DNA of 64,000 nt from Chlorocebus sabaeus (taxonomy: Eukaryota > Chordata > Mammalia > Primates > Cercopithecidae). The stretch lies in contig NC_132927.1 of assembly GCF_047675955.1 (NCBI RefSeq), positions 67,189,702 through 67,253,701 on the forward strand, given 5' to 3'. Shown here in pieces: positions 1-11,077 of this stretch. A program made the position numbers and the translations under genes. Under the pieces are notes generated by a model. The model was not told where the DNA came from and ran no database searches. It was given only the letters and a program-made list of their open reading frames with translations. Each line of letters starts with the position of its first letter. The stretch's first letter is position 1.

Positions 1-372
1 CCGCCCCTGGGGATTCATACATTGAAGCCCCAGCTCTCCCTTTGACTGTATTTGGAGACACGGCCTTTAGGGTGGTAACGAAGGTTAAATGAGGTTATAT
101 GGGTAGGCCCCTAATCCAAGAGAATTAGTATCCTTAAAGGGACAGACACTTTCTCTTTGTGAGTGTGCAGACCAAGGAAAGGCTGTGTGCAGACACAGCA
201 AGCAGGTGGCCATCTGTAACCCAAGGAAAGGGCCCTCAACGGACACCAATCCTGCTGGCACCTGGATCTTAAGACTACCCAGCATCAAGAACTGTGAGAA
301 AATAAATATCTGTTGTTTAAGCTGCCTAGTTTGTGGTATTCTGTTACAGCAACCTAAGCAGATTAATATTAC
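1..372 (+). mobile_element. MLT1-like LTR (ERVL-MaLR), truncated at the window edge
   Basis: The sequence follows the MLT1 LTR layout: a tttggagacacggcc stretch, a ggcccctaatccaa region, ctggcacctggatctt, agaactgtgagaaaataaat, and the typical end tgtggtattctgttacag followed by agcagattaatatta. The 5' end is cut by the window border. It is non-coding. Confidence 0.7.
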
Positions 373-783
373 CATGTAAGCTCTATTTTTATTACAATCT
401 TATACATTTCAGACAGGGATTGTATATCCATCAGGTATAATGGGTTGTAATCAAAACCTCATAATACTACATGATGTATATTCCTGGAGTATTTATTTTA
501 TTCAATGAGGACAATATAACTTGTTTTCATTTTAAAATATCCACATACATGTTTATTAGATGTAAAATATAAAATTTCCATTTATTTCTAAAACAAATCA
601 GGAGACTTCAAACAAATTTTGTGCTTCTTATGGGATAATTCAGCCTTTGTATCTAGATATGCATTCATTTATATGGAAAAGTTAGCAAAGCACTCTTTTT
701 TTCTGATAGTTTAATGAAGATATTATTTTTGTTCATTTTCATCTGTTAAGTATTTTATCATGTACCTCTAAAAAGCAAGGACT
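373..783. other. AT-rich intron, nothing recognised
   Basis: No open frame of note and no repeat family that I recognise. Confidence 0.5.
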
Positions 784-1079
784 TTTGTTTTTTGGAGACA
801 GGGTCTTGCTCTGTCACCCATTGTGGAGTGTGGTAGCATGATCACGGCTCACTGTAGTCTCAACCTCTGGGCTCAAGTGATCCTCTCACCTCAGCCTCCC
901 AAGTAGCTGGTACTACTGGCATGAGCCACCATGCCCACCCAGCTAATTAAAAAAATTTTTTTTTCTCTTTTAGAGACTGGGTACCACTGTGTTGCCCTGG
1001 TTGGTCTTGAGCTCCTAGGCTTAAACAATCTTCCTACCTTGGCCTCCCAAAGTGCTGGGATTACAGACGGTGTCTGACC
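784..1079 (-). repeat. Alu, old (AluJ-like)
   Basis: A minus-strand Alu beginning with a short T-rich tail and the ggagacagggtcttgctc box, with many differences from AluS/Y. Its end is degraded (tacagacggtgtctgacc). Confidence 0.85.
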
Positions 1080-1875
1080 ATAAAACGCAAGCATTTTTAA
1101 AACTACAACCACAATACCAGTATCACATCTAAAAAAAATTAGTAGTAATTCCTTTGTATTATTCAACATCTAATCAATATTCAAATTTCCCTAGCTGTGG
1201 TGATATAGAGTATATAAATTAGATTTATATGAATTACACTTAATTTGAATTTAATAAATAGAATTTAAATTAAGCTAGGCACCGTGGCTCATGCTTGTAA
1301 TCCCAGCATTTTGAGAGGCTGAGGCGGGACGATCACTTGAAGCTAGGAATTTGAGACCAGCCTGGGCAACAAAGCAAGACTTTGTTTCTATTAAAAAAAA
1401 AAAATTAGCTGGGGTAAGGTGACATGTGCCTATGGTCCCAGCTACTCAGGAGGCTGAGGTAGGAGGATCACTTGAGCCTGCAGTGAGCTATGATGGTACC
1501 ACTGCACTCCAGCCTGGGCGACAGAGGGAGACTATAGCAAAGAAAAAAAACAAACAAACAAAAACCCAGAATCTAAATTAGAAAGTGCTTGAATCAGGAT
1601 TTCGGTAAGATGCAAATATTGTTTCTTATGTGTCTTTTCATCTGTAAGTTTTCAGTTTACCTTTTCTTACCATTTATTTGTTAAAGAAACTGGGTTGTTT
1701 GCTCAGTAGAACTTCCCACAGACTGGATATTGTAATTATCCTGTGATATCATTTGACAATTAGATTTAGAGAGAAGCATGGCTTCCATCCATGTCATTAC
1801 ACACACAGTTATTTCTATAGTTAAGGAATTCAGAGGCTCCAAAACACCTTGCTGCCTGTTTAAGACTGCCTTTTA
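1079..1875. repeat. Ancient repeat-like sequence, family unclear, interrupted by an Alu
   Basis: The parts either side of the Alu (1079-1272 and 1565-1875) contain phrases I associate with an old interspersed repeat (accacaataccagtatcaca; caatattcaaatttccc; gaaactgggttgtttgctc; cccacagactggat). I cannot name the family with confidence. An old LINE is the best guess. Confidence 0.35.
1273..1564 (+). repeat. Alu
   Basis: A full-length plus-strand Alu with both monomers and a middle A-rich linker. The tail decays into an aaacaaacaaac pattern. Confidence 0.88.
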
Positions 1876-2168
1876 GGCCGGGCGCAGTGGCTCACGCCAG
1901 TAATCTCAGCATTTGGGAGGCCGAGGTGGGTGGATCATGAAGTCAGGAGATTGAGACCATCCTGGCTAACACGGTGAAACCCCGTCTCTACTAAACATAC
2001 AAAAAATTAGCCGGGCGTAGTGGCAGGCGCCTGTAGTCCCAGCTACTCGGGAGGCTGAGGCAGGTGAATGGCGTGAACCTGGGAGGTGGAACTTGCAGTG
2101 AGCCGAGATGGGGCCACTGCACTCCAGCCTGGGCGATAGAGTGAGACTCAAAAAAAAAAAAAAAAAAA
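1876..2168 (+). repeat. AluY-like insertion
   Basis: Begins ggccgggcgcagtgg and ends in an uninterrupted A tail. The flanks match as aagactgcctttta (1862-1875) and aagactgcttttta (after the tail), a target-site duplication with one change. Confidence 0.9.
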
Positions 2169-2423
2169 GACTGCTTTTTAAAACCTTAAAGAGCTTGTTG
2201 GACATAATTGGCCTTTTGCAAGAGAAAAGAAATTACTATTACTAAAAATGAAAGTCTCTTTTTTATTTAATCTTTAAGACATGCTACTAATAAAAATGTC
2301 TTCAATTTAAGTCCTTCAATGAAACTCAGATCTACAAGTCAGTTTATTTTTGTTTAAAATGTTATTCACAAATATGTAAGTTTAGTTTGAAAATTATAAA
2401 TGATGACTGAAAACCAATGAGAT

Positions 2424-2734
2424 GGCCGGGCGCGGTGGCTCAAGCCTGTAATCCCAGCACTTTGGGAGGCCGAGACGGGCGGATCACGAGGTCAGGAGAT
2501 TGAGACCATCCTGACTAACACGGTGAAACCCCGTCTCTACTAAAAAGTACAAAAAACTAGCCGGGCGATGTGGCGGGTGCCTGTAGTCCCAGCTACTGGG
2601 GAGGCTGAGGCAGGAGAATGGCCTAAACCCAGGAGGCGGAGCTTGCAGTGAGCTGAGATCCGGCCACTGCACTCCAGCCTGGGCGGCAGAGCGAGACTCC
2701 GTCTCAAAAAAAAAAATAAATAAATAAATAAAAA
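2424..2734 (+). repeat. Young AluY of Old World monkey type (AluYR-like)
   Basis: A full-length Alu with a perfect 15-bp target duplication (gaaaaccaatgagat at 2409-2423 and 2735-2749) and a taaataaataaa tail. It carries variants ctcaagcctg, aaaactagcc, gcctaaaccc and gatccggccactg, which I recall as typical of macaque/baboon AluYR rather than human AluY. Confidence 0.9.
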
Positions 2735-2839
2735 GAAAACCAATGAGATAAAAAATATATAAAACTTAAAAATAAAAGAACCATCCTGCAGGGATAAGTG
2801 ACTACTCATTGGGGGAAAACAATTGACACCAAAATAAAT

Positions 2840-4040
2840 CCCAGATTTAAGTATAAACATAAAATAATTCTAGAGAAAAATTTAGGACAATATTTTTATA
2901 AACTTGGGTTGGGCATAGGAGTGGAGTGACAATCTGACATCAAAGCCAGATATCATAAAGAAAAAGGCTGACATATCTTACTACACAGACATTTAAGAAT
3001 CTTCTCTGTTTCAATCCTTCTAAAAACAAAATCAAAATCCCATATTACCATAAACAAATTTTTATAACAAGTGACATACCAGAAAAAACATTTCCAATAT
3101 TAATGTCAAAGAATGAAAGAATTTAACAGAGCTTTAAAATGCAGTAAGAAAAATCTCCCCATAGGAAAATGGGCAAAGTTCGTAAAGAGCAATTCATAAA
3201 AGAGGTCGGGCACAGTGGCTCACGCCTGTAATCCCAGCACTCTGGGAGGCCAAGGTAGGAGCATCACCTGAGGTCAGGAGTTTGAGACCAACATGGTGAA
3301 ACCTCGTCTCTACTAAAAATACAAAAATTAGCCAGGCGAGGTGGTGCGCACTTGTAATCCCAGCTACGCGGGAGGCTGAGGCAGGAGAATCGCTTGAATC
3401 TGGGAGGCGGAGGTTGCAGTGAGCCAAGATGGTGCCACTGCACTCCAGCCTGGGAGACAGAGCAAGACTTTGTCTCAAAAAAAAAAAAAAAAAAAAAAAA
3501 ATCACAATGGGATATCATTTCAGATGAAAATTGATAGCCAATGTACTCCCATACAGTTGATGAGAACATAATCTGTTAAACCTTTTAGAAGGAAATCTAG
3601 GCACACTTGTTAGAGGAAAGTTGTGTATACCCTTCTTCTGGGAATCTATCCTAAGGAAATGGTGAGAAAAACACAAACACATATATAAAAAAATATTCAT
3701 TTGTGTAGCTTATAATTAGTGAAACAATGAAAAAAATGCTAACTGCTTACTAGTAAATAAATGGTTAAATAAGTTTCAGAGACTCAAAATACAGGTATAA
3801 TATAATCTTATTTGTTAAAAAATTCAAATATATATACATGTATAGAAAACATGTGGAAAGATGTAACGCCTACATATCTACAGGGGAGGAGGGGCTGAAG
3901 GGAGAGAGAGAACTTGAGGTATATCATCTGTCAATGAGAAGATTATGAGTAATTTTCACCTTGTTCCTTCTTTCTGTACTATCTGAAAATTTCCCAAGAT
4001 CATGCATTACAAATTATATGCAGAAAAAGTACTGATATTT
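2840..4040 (+). mobile_element. Old L1, 3' end, split by an Alu
   Basis: Degenerate plus-strand L1: the 3' part of ORF2 (gaaaatgggcaaagttc before the Alu; cacaatgggatatcat, gaatctatcctaaggaaat and related phrases after it), then a 3' UTR-like stretch. An Alu sits at 3204-3501. No frame is intact. Confidence 0.55.
3204..3501 (+). repeat. AluS-like inside the old L1
   Basis: A full-length plus-strand Alu with a roughly 25-A tail. With the minus-strand Alu at 5142 it forms an inverted pair around the exon at 4579-4770. Confidence 0.9.
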
Positions 4041-4578
4041 GGAGGAAAAAACACAAGATTTTTCTAGTTTAATGTTCTGTTTCTAATCACAGCAGCCAAG
4101 GGCATTCTGTGAAAAGCATGCTCACATTACTCTAAGTTATGTAGTAGAAATACTTCTAATTTTATCTATTTATTTGTTAATTTGGCCTAAATGGTATTCT
4201 TTAACTACATTTTAGTCTGAAACTTCACAGAATAGTTTTTTAAAAATGCTTTTCTATTTATGAATCACTTTGCTATTTTCACATTATGTCCAATATGTGT
4301 CTTTAAACATATATACTATAGTTCCTTTAACTCTCATTGATATAAAACACAGCTAACTTAAATATTTCAAAATAAACCAACATAGAAACTCCTACATTTT
4401 CTCTAATATAAGTTTTAAGACAGGGAAATACTATTCGATCAGGCCTCTAATTGGCTGTACAGAAAAGAAACCACTTTGCCAATTTTTCATGAATGTAAGG
4501 AAACAGTGAAGAGCGAGATAAGGACAGAGGACACCGAAGAAATGAGCAGGTTTAATGACTGTATTGAAAAGGACTCAC
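4041..4578. other. Intron, nothing recognised
   Basis: AT-rich sequence directly downstream (in transcript sense) of the exon ending at 4579. No repeat or frame is recognised. Confidence 0.5.
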
Positions 4579-4770
4579 CAAAATGACACCCAAGCTCCAC
4601 AGGTCACAGGACTCATCGTAGCCGTTCTGATTCAAGAGCTCTGGGGCTGCGTAATGAAGGGTGAAGCATGGAGTCTTCAGGGGCTGATTATCCGGTGGCT
4701 TTAGCCGTGCAAACCCAAAATCAATTATTTTAATTTCCAAATTGTCATTTTCATCGGTGAACAATAAATT
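4579..4770 (-). CDS. RPS6KA5: RPS6KA5 exon, residues 549-612 (C-terminal kinase, DFG and activation loop)
   Basis: A 192-bp exon, 64 codons. It starts NLLFTDENDNLE and contains the DFG (Asp565), the activation-loop Thr581 in LKTPCFTLHYAAPE, the MAPK target that triggers the cascade (family knowledge), the APE motif, and ends at CDLWSLGVIL (Leu612). The GTGAGT donor is at 4577-4578. It is the last exon in the window. The end of the domain and the basic tail are to the left of base 1. Confidence 0.97.
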
Positions 4771-5141
4771 CTGCAAGATATCAATGCTTACATTAGTTTC
4801 TCACTAGACATGTCTTGGGATTTGCTGGTCCTATTTATGTAACACTTTGTATATTGATAGTTGATTCATGTGCAGAGAGGTCTCATGGGGAGGCTCGAGG
4901 GCGGGACATCAGTGCAGTACTGCTCTCTGCCTGATGCTTTTTGGTATTATTTAAATTTTACCATGTCACGTGAAACATTTTTCAACTGCACCATGCCTCT
5001 TCTGATGTCAGACCCTTTGTCTAAGCTTTTCCCTCTGCTCGTGTTTGTCTTCTGCTTCCTCCACCAACCTACCTCCCCTCATCTACTCCTCATTTAGAGA
5101 TACCTTCCTAACCATCCTACCAAACTGAAGTGAAAACTTTT

Positions 5142-5436
5142 TTTTTTTTTTTTTTGAGATGGAGTCTGGCTCTGTCGCCCAGGCTGGAGTGCAGTGGCCG
5201 GATCTCAGCTCACTGCAAGCTCCGCCTCCTGGGTTTACGCCATTCTCCTGCCTCGGCCTCCGGAGTAGCTGGGACTACAGGTGCCCGCCACCTCGCTCGG
5301 CTAGTTTTTTGTACTTTTTAGTAGAGACGGGGTTTCACCGTGTTAGCCAGGATGGTCTCGATCTCCTGACCTCGTGATCCGCCCGTCTCGGCCTCCCAAA
5401 GTGCTGGGATTACAGGCTTGAGTCACCGTGCCCAGC
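5142..5436 (-). repeat. Young AluY of Old World monkey type (AluYR-like)
   Basis: A minus-strand Alu with a 17-bp perfect duplication, ctgaagtgaaaactttt, at 5125-5141 and 5437-5453. It has the complements of the same diagnostic variants as the copy at 2424 (cagtggccggatct, ggctagttttttg, caggcttgag). Confidence 0.9.
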
Positions 5437-5529
5437 CTGAAGTGAAAACTTTTAATATTTTTTCCTAACCCTATTTACTTTTCCTTTCTGGGACTTACCA
5501 CCTCTGTATTGTTAGTTTAATGTCTTCAT

Positions 5530-5660
5530 CCCCATTATGTCATAGTTCCATAAGGACAGGGACTATGTGTCTACCTTATTTTTGACCCTACCCCAGGGCC
5601 TGGCACAGACATAGAGTAGGTGCTTTGGTAAATATGTGTTCATTGAACAAAGTCATAAAT
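5530..5660 (+). mobile_element. L2 3' end fragment
   Basis: The stretches ataaggacagggactatgt, cagggcctggcacaga and agtaggtgctttgg, followed by a tgttcattgaac end, match the L2 3' terminus. Confidence 0.6.
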
Positions 5661-6440
5661 AAAATAGCTATATAATATCTAGTATTGCCTACTGAAGACG
5701 ACATGGTGGAGATATCCATTACATTTCAGAAATATTTTCTCCAACAGCTAATACTTAAACATATTTTGATACTTAGGGATATTATCCCTCAAATATTCAG
5801 AAAACATTATTATTTTGAATCATTCATCCACCAAGGCTTCTTGATCACTAAGACTCTGTAGTACTACTTTTGTATTTATCACATGATTAATAAATACTTA
5901 CTGATGCACAAATTATTTTAATAAGTACATTAAGCTAGTACTGAAAGTAAGCAAAATCTGATTATATCGTCTTTAGGCATCCTAACAAAATCCACTATAC
6001 CTTCATAGTCATTAAATTATTCCCAGCTCTGGAACATCATTTGCTTTGTTAATGCTATTCTAGCTGAAATAAAACACATTATAGAAGGTATCACTGATGC
6101 AAAGAAAAAAAATCTCCTAAGCCTTCCATCTGAAAATGAATAAAGTGGGTGGAAAGAAAAACAAAAATATTAACTAAAAATTGTCTTAAATTTTCTAGCA
6201 TAGAGTGTTTAATCATGAATTTGTGACATTGAAGTCACAGCTGGGGTTGATGGATGTGTGCTTGGGAGAAGTCTTTCAGCAAGTAACACGTGAGCCCCTT
6301 TGCAGTGCAAAGCACTGTCCACACAGAACAACTGAATGAACCACAGCTGGCCCCGTCTTCATTGACCCTGCTAAGTCTTTGGAAATGACTACGTTTATTC
6401 TATATTAAGACTGGAAAAGGGCTTCCCTGATTTTAGTTCT
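5661..6440. other. Intron, nothing recognised
   Basis: Single-copy-looking AT-rich sequence. The part from 6230 to 6410 is richer in GC but shows no frame or family that I know. Confidence 0.45.
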
Positions 6441-6735
6441 TTTTTTTTTTTTTTTTTTTGAGACAGTCTTGCTCTGTCTGCGTGCAGTGGTGCAATCTCG
6501 GCTCACTGCAACCTTCACCTCCTGGATTCAGGTGATTCTGGTGCCTCAGACTCCCAAGTACCTGGGATTACAGGCGCCTGCCACCATGCCTGGCTAATAT
6601 TTTTTTTGTATTGTTAATAGAGATGGGGTTTTGCCATACTGTCCAGACTGGTCTCAAACTCCTGTCCTCAAGTGATCCGCCTGCCTCAGCCTCCCAAAGT
6701 GCTGGGATTACAGGCATGAGCCACCGCGCTCAGCC
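6441..6735 (-). repeat. Alu
   Basis: A minus-strand Alu with a T19 tail and a short deletion in the right monomer (ctctgtctgcgtgcagtgg). The flanks read attttagttct (before) and atttcagttct (after), an imperfect target duplication. Confidence 0.9.
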
Positions 6736-8846
6736 AATTTCAGTTCTTAAAGCGGACGAAGTGAGAGGACGTGGCAATCACTTTAATTTGGTGACTTTAA
6801 TCCACTCCTCTTATCCTGAATATGTAAAATTGAGAAACACTGCTCACTTGCCTACCTCTTCTCTCAAAGTTCAAAGTTACAGACAGTTCTACATGGAGGA
6901 GGGTGTGCCTAGTCAGCAATGGTGGGAAGTAACCATTCAATCCCCTTTTATCATCATCTCAAGTTCTGCCTGAAACAAATTTGATGTATGCAACTTTTCT
7001 TAATCTCAGAAGAGTATGGGACAAGTTTGAAAAATACAAGGCAGCTTACTAAGAATGTCAGCCAGCCTCTAAATTTATCTGACTCTTACCTAGACTTACG
7101 ATTCTGCCTATGCAGAAAATGAATCCACATAGCTTCCTACCAAAAGAAAGATAATCAGACCTTAAAGTGCACATGGGAAAAATACTAAACTTTTAGTTTA
7201 GAAATAATATACACTGCCATTTAAAAGTCAAAGTGAAAGACATTTTATTATGAAAATGTTAGTTCAAAGGTACATTTTCATTTCTCCAAAATCTAGTTTG
7301 ATTTAGAACTATAATTGTAGTAGAATGTCCTAAATAATCTGACAGTTCTGCCCCATTTCAAGTGAGTATTTCAAAGAAAAGCCTTATAATAAATAAGAAG
7401 AATTAAGCTACATAAGTATCTTTTTATCAGGAAAGGAGGAATGCAAATCTAAATTCTGCAAGAGAGGACAGTTGCCTCATTTGAGACTCATGAGGTGACA
7501 GATGGCCAGTTATCAAAGAATAAAACATGTGAAAATGAATTCTATACAGTCATGGAACAGATCTTTTCAATTAAAAAAAACTACATGCTTGTTCCTTGTC
7601 TATCAAGAAAACATTTAAGTGGTGTGCTTTCACATTTAAAAATAGACAGCTAATCTCCAATGTACAGAGCACCATATTTTCAGTGGGCGTTATGTAGGAG
7701 AGTGAGAACTATGATGAAGGAAGCAGGGGGGAGCTATCATAGTTGCAAGTTAATAAAACAGAATTTACTTTTGATTAATTACTAGTAATGTGAATAATGG
7801 TAATAGAAAATACACAGACAGAAGTTTAAATACATGAAAGGAATAAACCAAGTATACTTTAATGCGCAGAATTCCATTAAAAATTTTCTTTTCCATGTGA
7901 AGTAGAGAAGAAAAGAATTCCATTTGAAAACATCCTCTTTTTCTAATAATTCAAGATACTGAAGTAAAAGGCAGAAACAGCACTTTTAGAGAAATGATTC
8001 GTTTGTGGCTTAATCACAAAAGGAACATCAAATAAGTTAATATTTTATATATACTCGAGAATGTATTATAATCACATGATAATTAAAGTTCTATTTTGGA
8101 GAGAATATGTATACTATTGTATATGGTAAAGGATGAGTCATCATTATCTTTTTATACAGTATTGATTTTTGTTTTTCAATTTTAATTATTTTGTTGATTT
8201 TCTAAAAGGAGGGAATTTTCATAGTTTTGATACTAAAAAGGGATCATTCTAAGAGAATGTTCTTTATTAGCCTTTCATAAGAGGAGATACATAAATAGCT
8301 GTTACTTTTGCATTGCTACATATAGTTCTATAAATATTATAGCACGATCATAGAAAAGCACATAGAAAGATGGCATAACTAATTAAACCAAGACAATTCT
8401 TTAAGTATTTAGAATACAATTATATACATTTTTATTCATGAGCTAACCAATTTGATTACAAATGTAAAAAATAAGTTTTCAAAATACATCATTTGGGAAA
8501 AAACCCTCTAAAATTATATGTAAGAGATATTATTTTCTGTTACAAAAATTTCCATTGCTATTTTTAGTCCACAACTGTTGCATAAAGTATTTTTTCCATA
8601 AAAGGCTCTCCCACTTACAAATATAACCTCAAGATGATCCGCTGGCAAAAAATAAACAAAGACAAATTTATTTTAGACTGAAATATAAAAGAAAAAAAAA
8701 TCCAAGAAACATATTTTCAATTATCTATTTTACAGCTTTGAAAAGTAAAAAAATAAGGAAACCTGCCCAGAAACTTCCCACATGTTTGGGAGATCTTTAA
8801 TAATGATGCTAGATTGAATTACATAAGAGAGCAAGTGATTTTGTAC
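6736..8846. other. 2.1 kb of intron with no recognised repeat
   Basis: AT-rich sequence without an Alu, L1 or LTR that I can identify. This is the longest repeat-poor stretch in the left third. It adjoins the exon at 8847-9017 on its downstream (transcript) side. Confidence 0.45.
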
Positions 8847-9017
8847 CTCAGGTTTCAAATCTCTGTGCACCACTCCAACATCATGCATGTGGCTTACAGC
8901 CGAAACAAGCTTCCTCATGATATAGCTGGCTTCCGTCTCACTGAAGTGCTTCTTTCTCTTAATGCGTTCAAACAGTTCTCCCCCATTCAGAAGTTCCATC
9001 ACCAGAAATGTGTGAAG
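8847..9017 (-). CDS. RPS6KA5: RPS6KA5 exon, residues 492-548 (C-terminal kinase, hinge to catalytic loop)
   Basis: A 171-bp exon, phase 0 on both sides, 57 codons. It starts LHTFLVMELLNGGELF (hinge) and ends VVHRDLKPE, with the catalytic Asp544. The stretch after the hinge reads ERIKRKKHF. I recall ERIKKKKHF in human, so residue 512 is Arg here, which a single A-to-G transition would explain. The intron falls within the catalytic loop, between E548 and N549. Confidence 0.97.
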
Positions 9018-9286
9018 CTAGAAAAGAAAAGGAATAATGTGGAGGGCCTTTCTGAAGCACAGAAGTCTATTAACATATAAAACATTTATTGACTATCTAC
9101 CACCAACACGTTTAAATAATCCCTTGTTAAAATAATCAGTGGCAATCCTCGTATCTTAGAGGAAAGAACTGAAAGATAACGTAGCTGTTTTATAATTCTA
9201 TTTTGGTAATGGAAAATTTCAAGTACTGCAGTGAAATCTTTATACTGTATATCCTTTTTCCCTTCTGTGATGAATTCTTTCATTTG

Positions 9287-9413
9287 CAGCGTTTTGTTTT
9301 AAGAGATGAAGTCTCTAAAAAGAAATCTGCCCTTGAATTCCTGGGCTCAAGGGATTCTCTCATCTCAGGCCTCCCGATGAGCTGGGACTATCGGTGTGCA
9401 ACTGCACCCAGCT
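9287..9413 (-). repeat. 5'-truncated Alu (right monomer only) with target duplication
   Basis: About 127 bp resembling only the right Alu monomer, in minus orientation. It is flanked by a perfect 14-bp repeat, aattctttcatttg (9273-9286 and 9414-9427). The body is quite diverged, with a degraded T tail. Confidence 0.7.
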
Positions 9414-9622
9414 AATTCTTTCATTTGAATTCCATTCCAACCCTCCCTATCAAGTTTACACATCTTTCTTTTTAAACTGCTGACAATAACGTAACAATAA
9501 TGTGAAGTCACTTGCTTTAAATAATATAGAATCTGAATATTGACTGAGTACAATGGGCAACTGCCCACGTGAAGCCTGGCACACCCATTCAATGGCAAAT
9601 TAATCTTTTAAAAAAGGTATTG

Positions 9623-9755
9623 AGGCCGGGCTCAGTGACTCACACCTGTAATCCCAGCACTTTGGGAGGCTGAGGTGGGAGGATTGCTTGAGGTCAGGAG
9701 TTCAAGACCAGCTTGGTCAACACAGTGAGACTCCATCTCTACAAATAAATTACAA
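9623..9755 (+). repeat. Free left Alu monomer (FLAM-like)
   Basis: Begins gaggccgggctcagtgact and stops after the first monomer at catctctacaaataaatt. The flanks ttaaaaaaggtatt and tttaaaaaggtatt look like a target duplication. Confidence 0.75.
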
Positions 9756-10017
9756 CATAAAAGTTTAAAAAGGTATTCTTTGATATTGTCATTTTGAACC
9801 TCCTGTTACGACTCAACAGATTAGTTTCAGGGCTCCTGTTAATATTCATTACAAATACCTATAACTCACTATGGGTTTTTGCTTTAATCCCAATAGTATT
9901 ATCTTAATAGTTACTTTGTAAATTATATGTTTACCATGCTTTTTCTTCCCCACCCCTGGCCCTTTTCTGTCAGAGTGCATAATTTCCAAAGGAACTATCA
10001 AAAAGCAAAGGGCTATA

Positions 10018-10297
10018 TAATCCCAGCACTTTCGGAGGCCAGGGTGAGAGGACTGCTTGAGCCCAGGAGCTCAAGACCAGCCTGGGCAACATAGTGAGAC
10101 CTCATCTCTACAAAAAATAATAACAAAAATTAGCCAGACATGGTGGTGCACACCTATAGTCCCAGCTACTCAGGAGGCTGAGGTGGGAGAATCACTTGAG
10201 CTCAGGAGGTCAAGGTTGCAGGGAGCCGTCATTGCACCACTGCACTCCAGTCTGGGTGACAGAGTGAGACCCTATCTCAAAAAAGAAAAAAAGAAAG
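10018..10297 (+). repeat. Alu, slightly 5'-truncated
   Basis: Starts within the left monomer at ataatcccagcactttcgg and runs through the right monomer to an aaaaaagaaaaaaagaaa tail. Confidence 0.88.
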
Positions 10298-10644
10298 GAC
10301 TTAATCAGCTCTCAAATGAACACAAATGGTTTAGAAAAAGATAGCATGGCAATATACTGAATTCAGGTGCCATGCATTATAAGGCCAACATCACTTCACA
10401 AACAAAATGTTTCTTTCTTTATTAGCAAAACTTAGAATAAACTGCTTCATAAAAAAGATAATTGTAAGTACATTATCCTGAACACATTAGACAAATTGTA
10501 GAGTGAACGACCCTTCTAAAAACAAAATTGCTCCCAGCCTACCAGACATCAAACTGAGTTTCTACATCAGATAAAGTCAAGCTTGCAGGTCTGCTACAAA
10601 TATAGGCTGGTGAGCTTTAAAAAGGATGTAAGGCAATACTTGTA

Positions 10645-10790
10645 GTGGTGTAAGAATAGATTTAGAGTTCAACCTGGATTTGAAAGTCAATTCTGTTATT
10701 TATTCATGATCTTGGGATGTTACTTTATCTTATTAATTCTAGTATCTTTATCAATAAAATACAGATAACAATGAGAAAATGTATGTGTGG
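10645..10790 (+). repeat. MIR
   Basis: MIR-like phrases in order: tagagttcaacctggattt, catgatcttgggatgttac, ttatcaataaaatacag. Strongly diverged. Confidence 0.5.
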
Positions 10791-11077
10791 TAGAGTTTGA
10801 ATGATGGCCCTCCAAAGATGTTCATGTCCTAACGTACAGAACCTGTGGTTGTTACCTTAGAAGGATGGCAAAAGGGCCTTTTGAGATGTGATTAGTAAAT
10901 TAAGGATCTTGAGATGCAAGATTATCCTGAATTACTCCAGAGTTAGCAGTATGAGATAAGACCCTGGAGGCAAGATCTTAGAGTGATGCATGGAAGGCTT
11001 ACAGTCAAGGAAATGTTGGGGGGTGTCTAGAAGCTACAAAAGGCAAGTAAATGGGTTGTCCCTTAGAGCCTCCAGAG
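10790..11077 (+). mobile_element. MaLR-type LTR, 5' part
   Basis: Reads through ccaaagatgttcatgtccta, gaacctgtggttgttacctt, gatgtgattagtaaattaag and aagctacaaaaggcaagtaa to a ccttagagcctccagag end, then is broken by a MER1 insertion. It resumes at 11654. I cannot settle the exact family. Confidence 0.55.

Noticed and set aside
2540..2860. Open frames of 60-144 codons with a LSPRLECSGAISAHC-like translation, here and at many other positions on both strands
   Set aside because: These are antisense or sense Alu translations, which recur in every Alu and are not genes.
1..4578. Search for the next RPS6KA5 exon (beginning YTMLSGQVPF)
   Set aside because: No matching frame with an AG acceptor was found. 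It must lie to the left of the window.
4552..4776. A 74-codon frame that looks like a small kinase fragment gene
   Set aside because: It is one exon of RPS6KA5 extended into the intron (SLGVILVSPF). The donor at 4577-4578 ends it.
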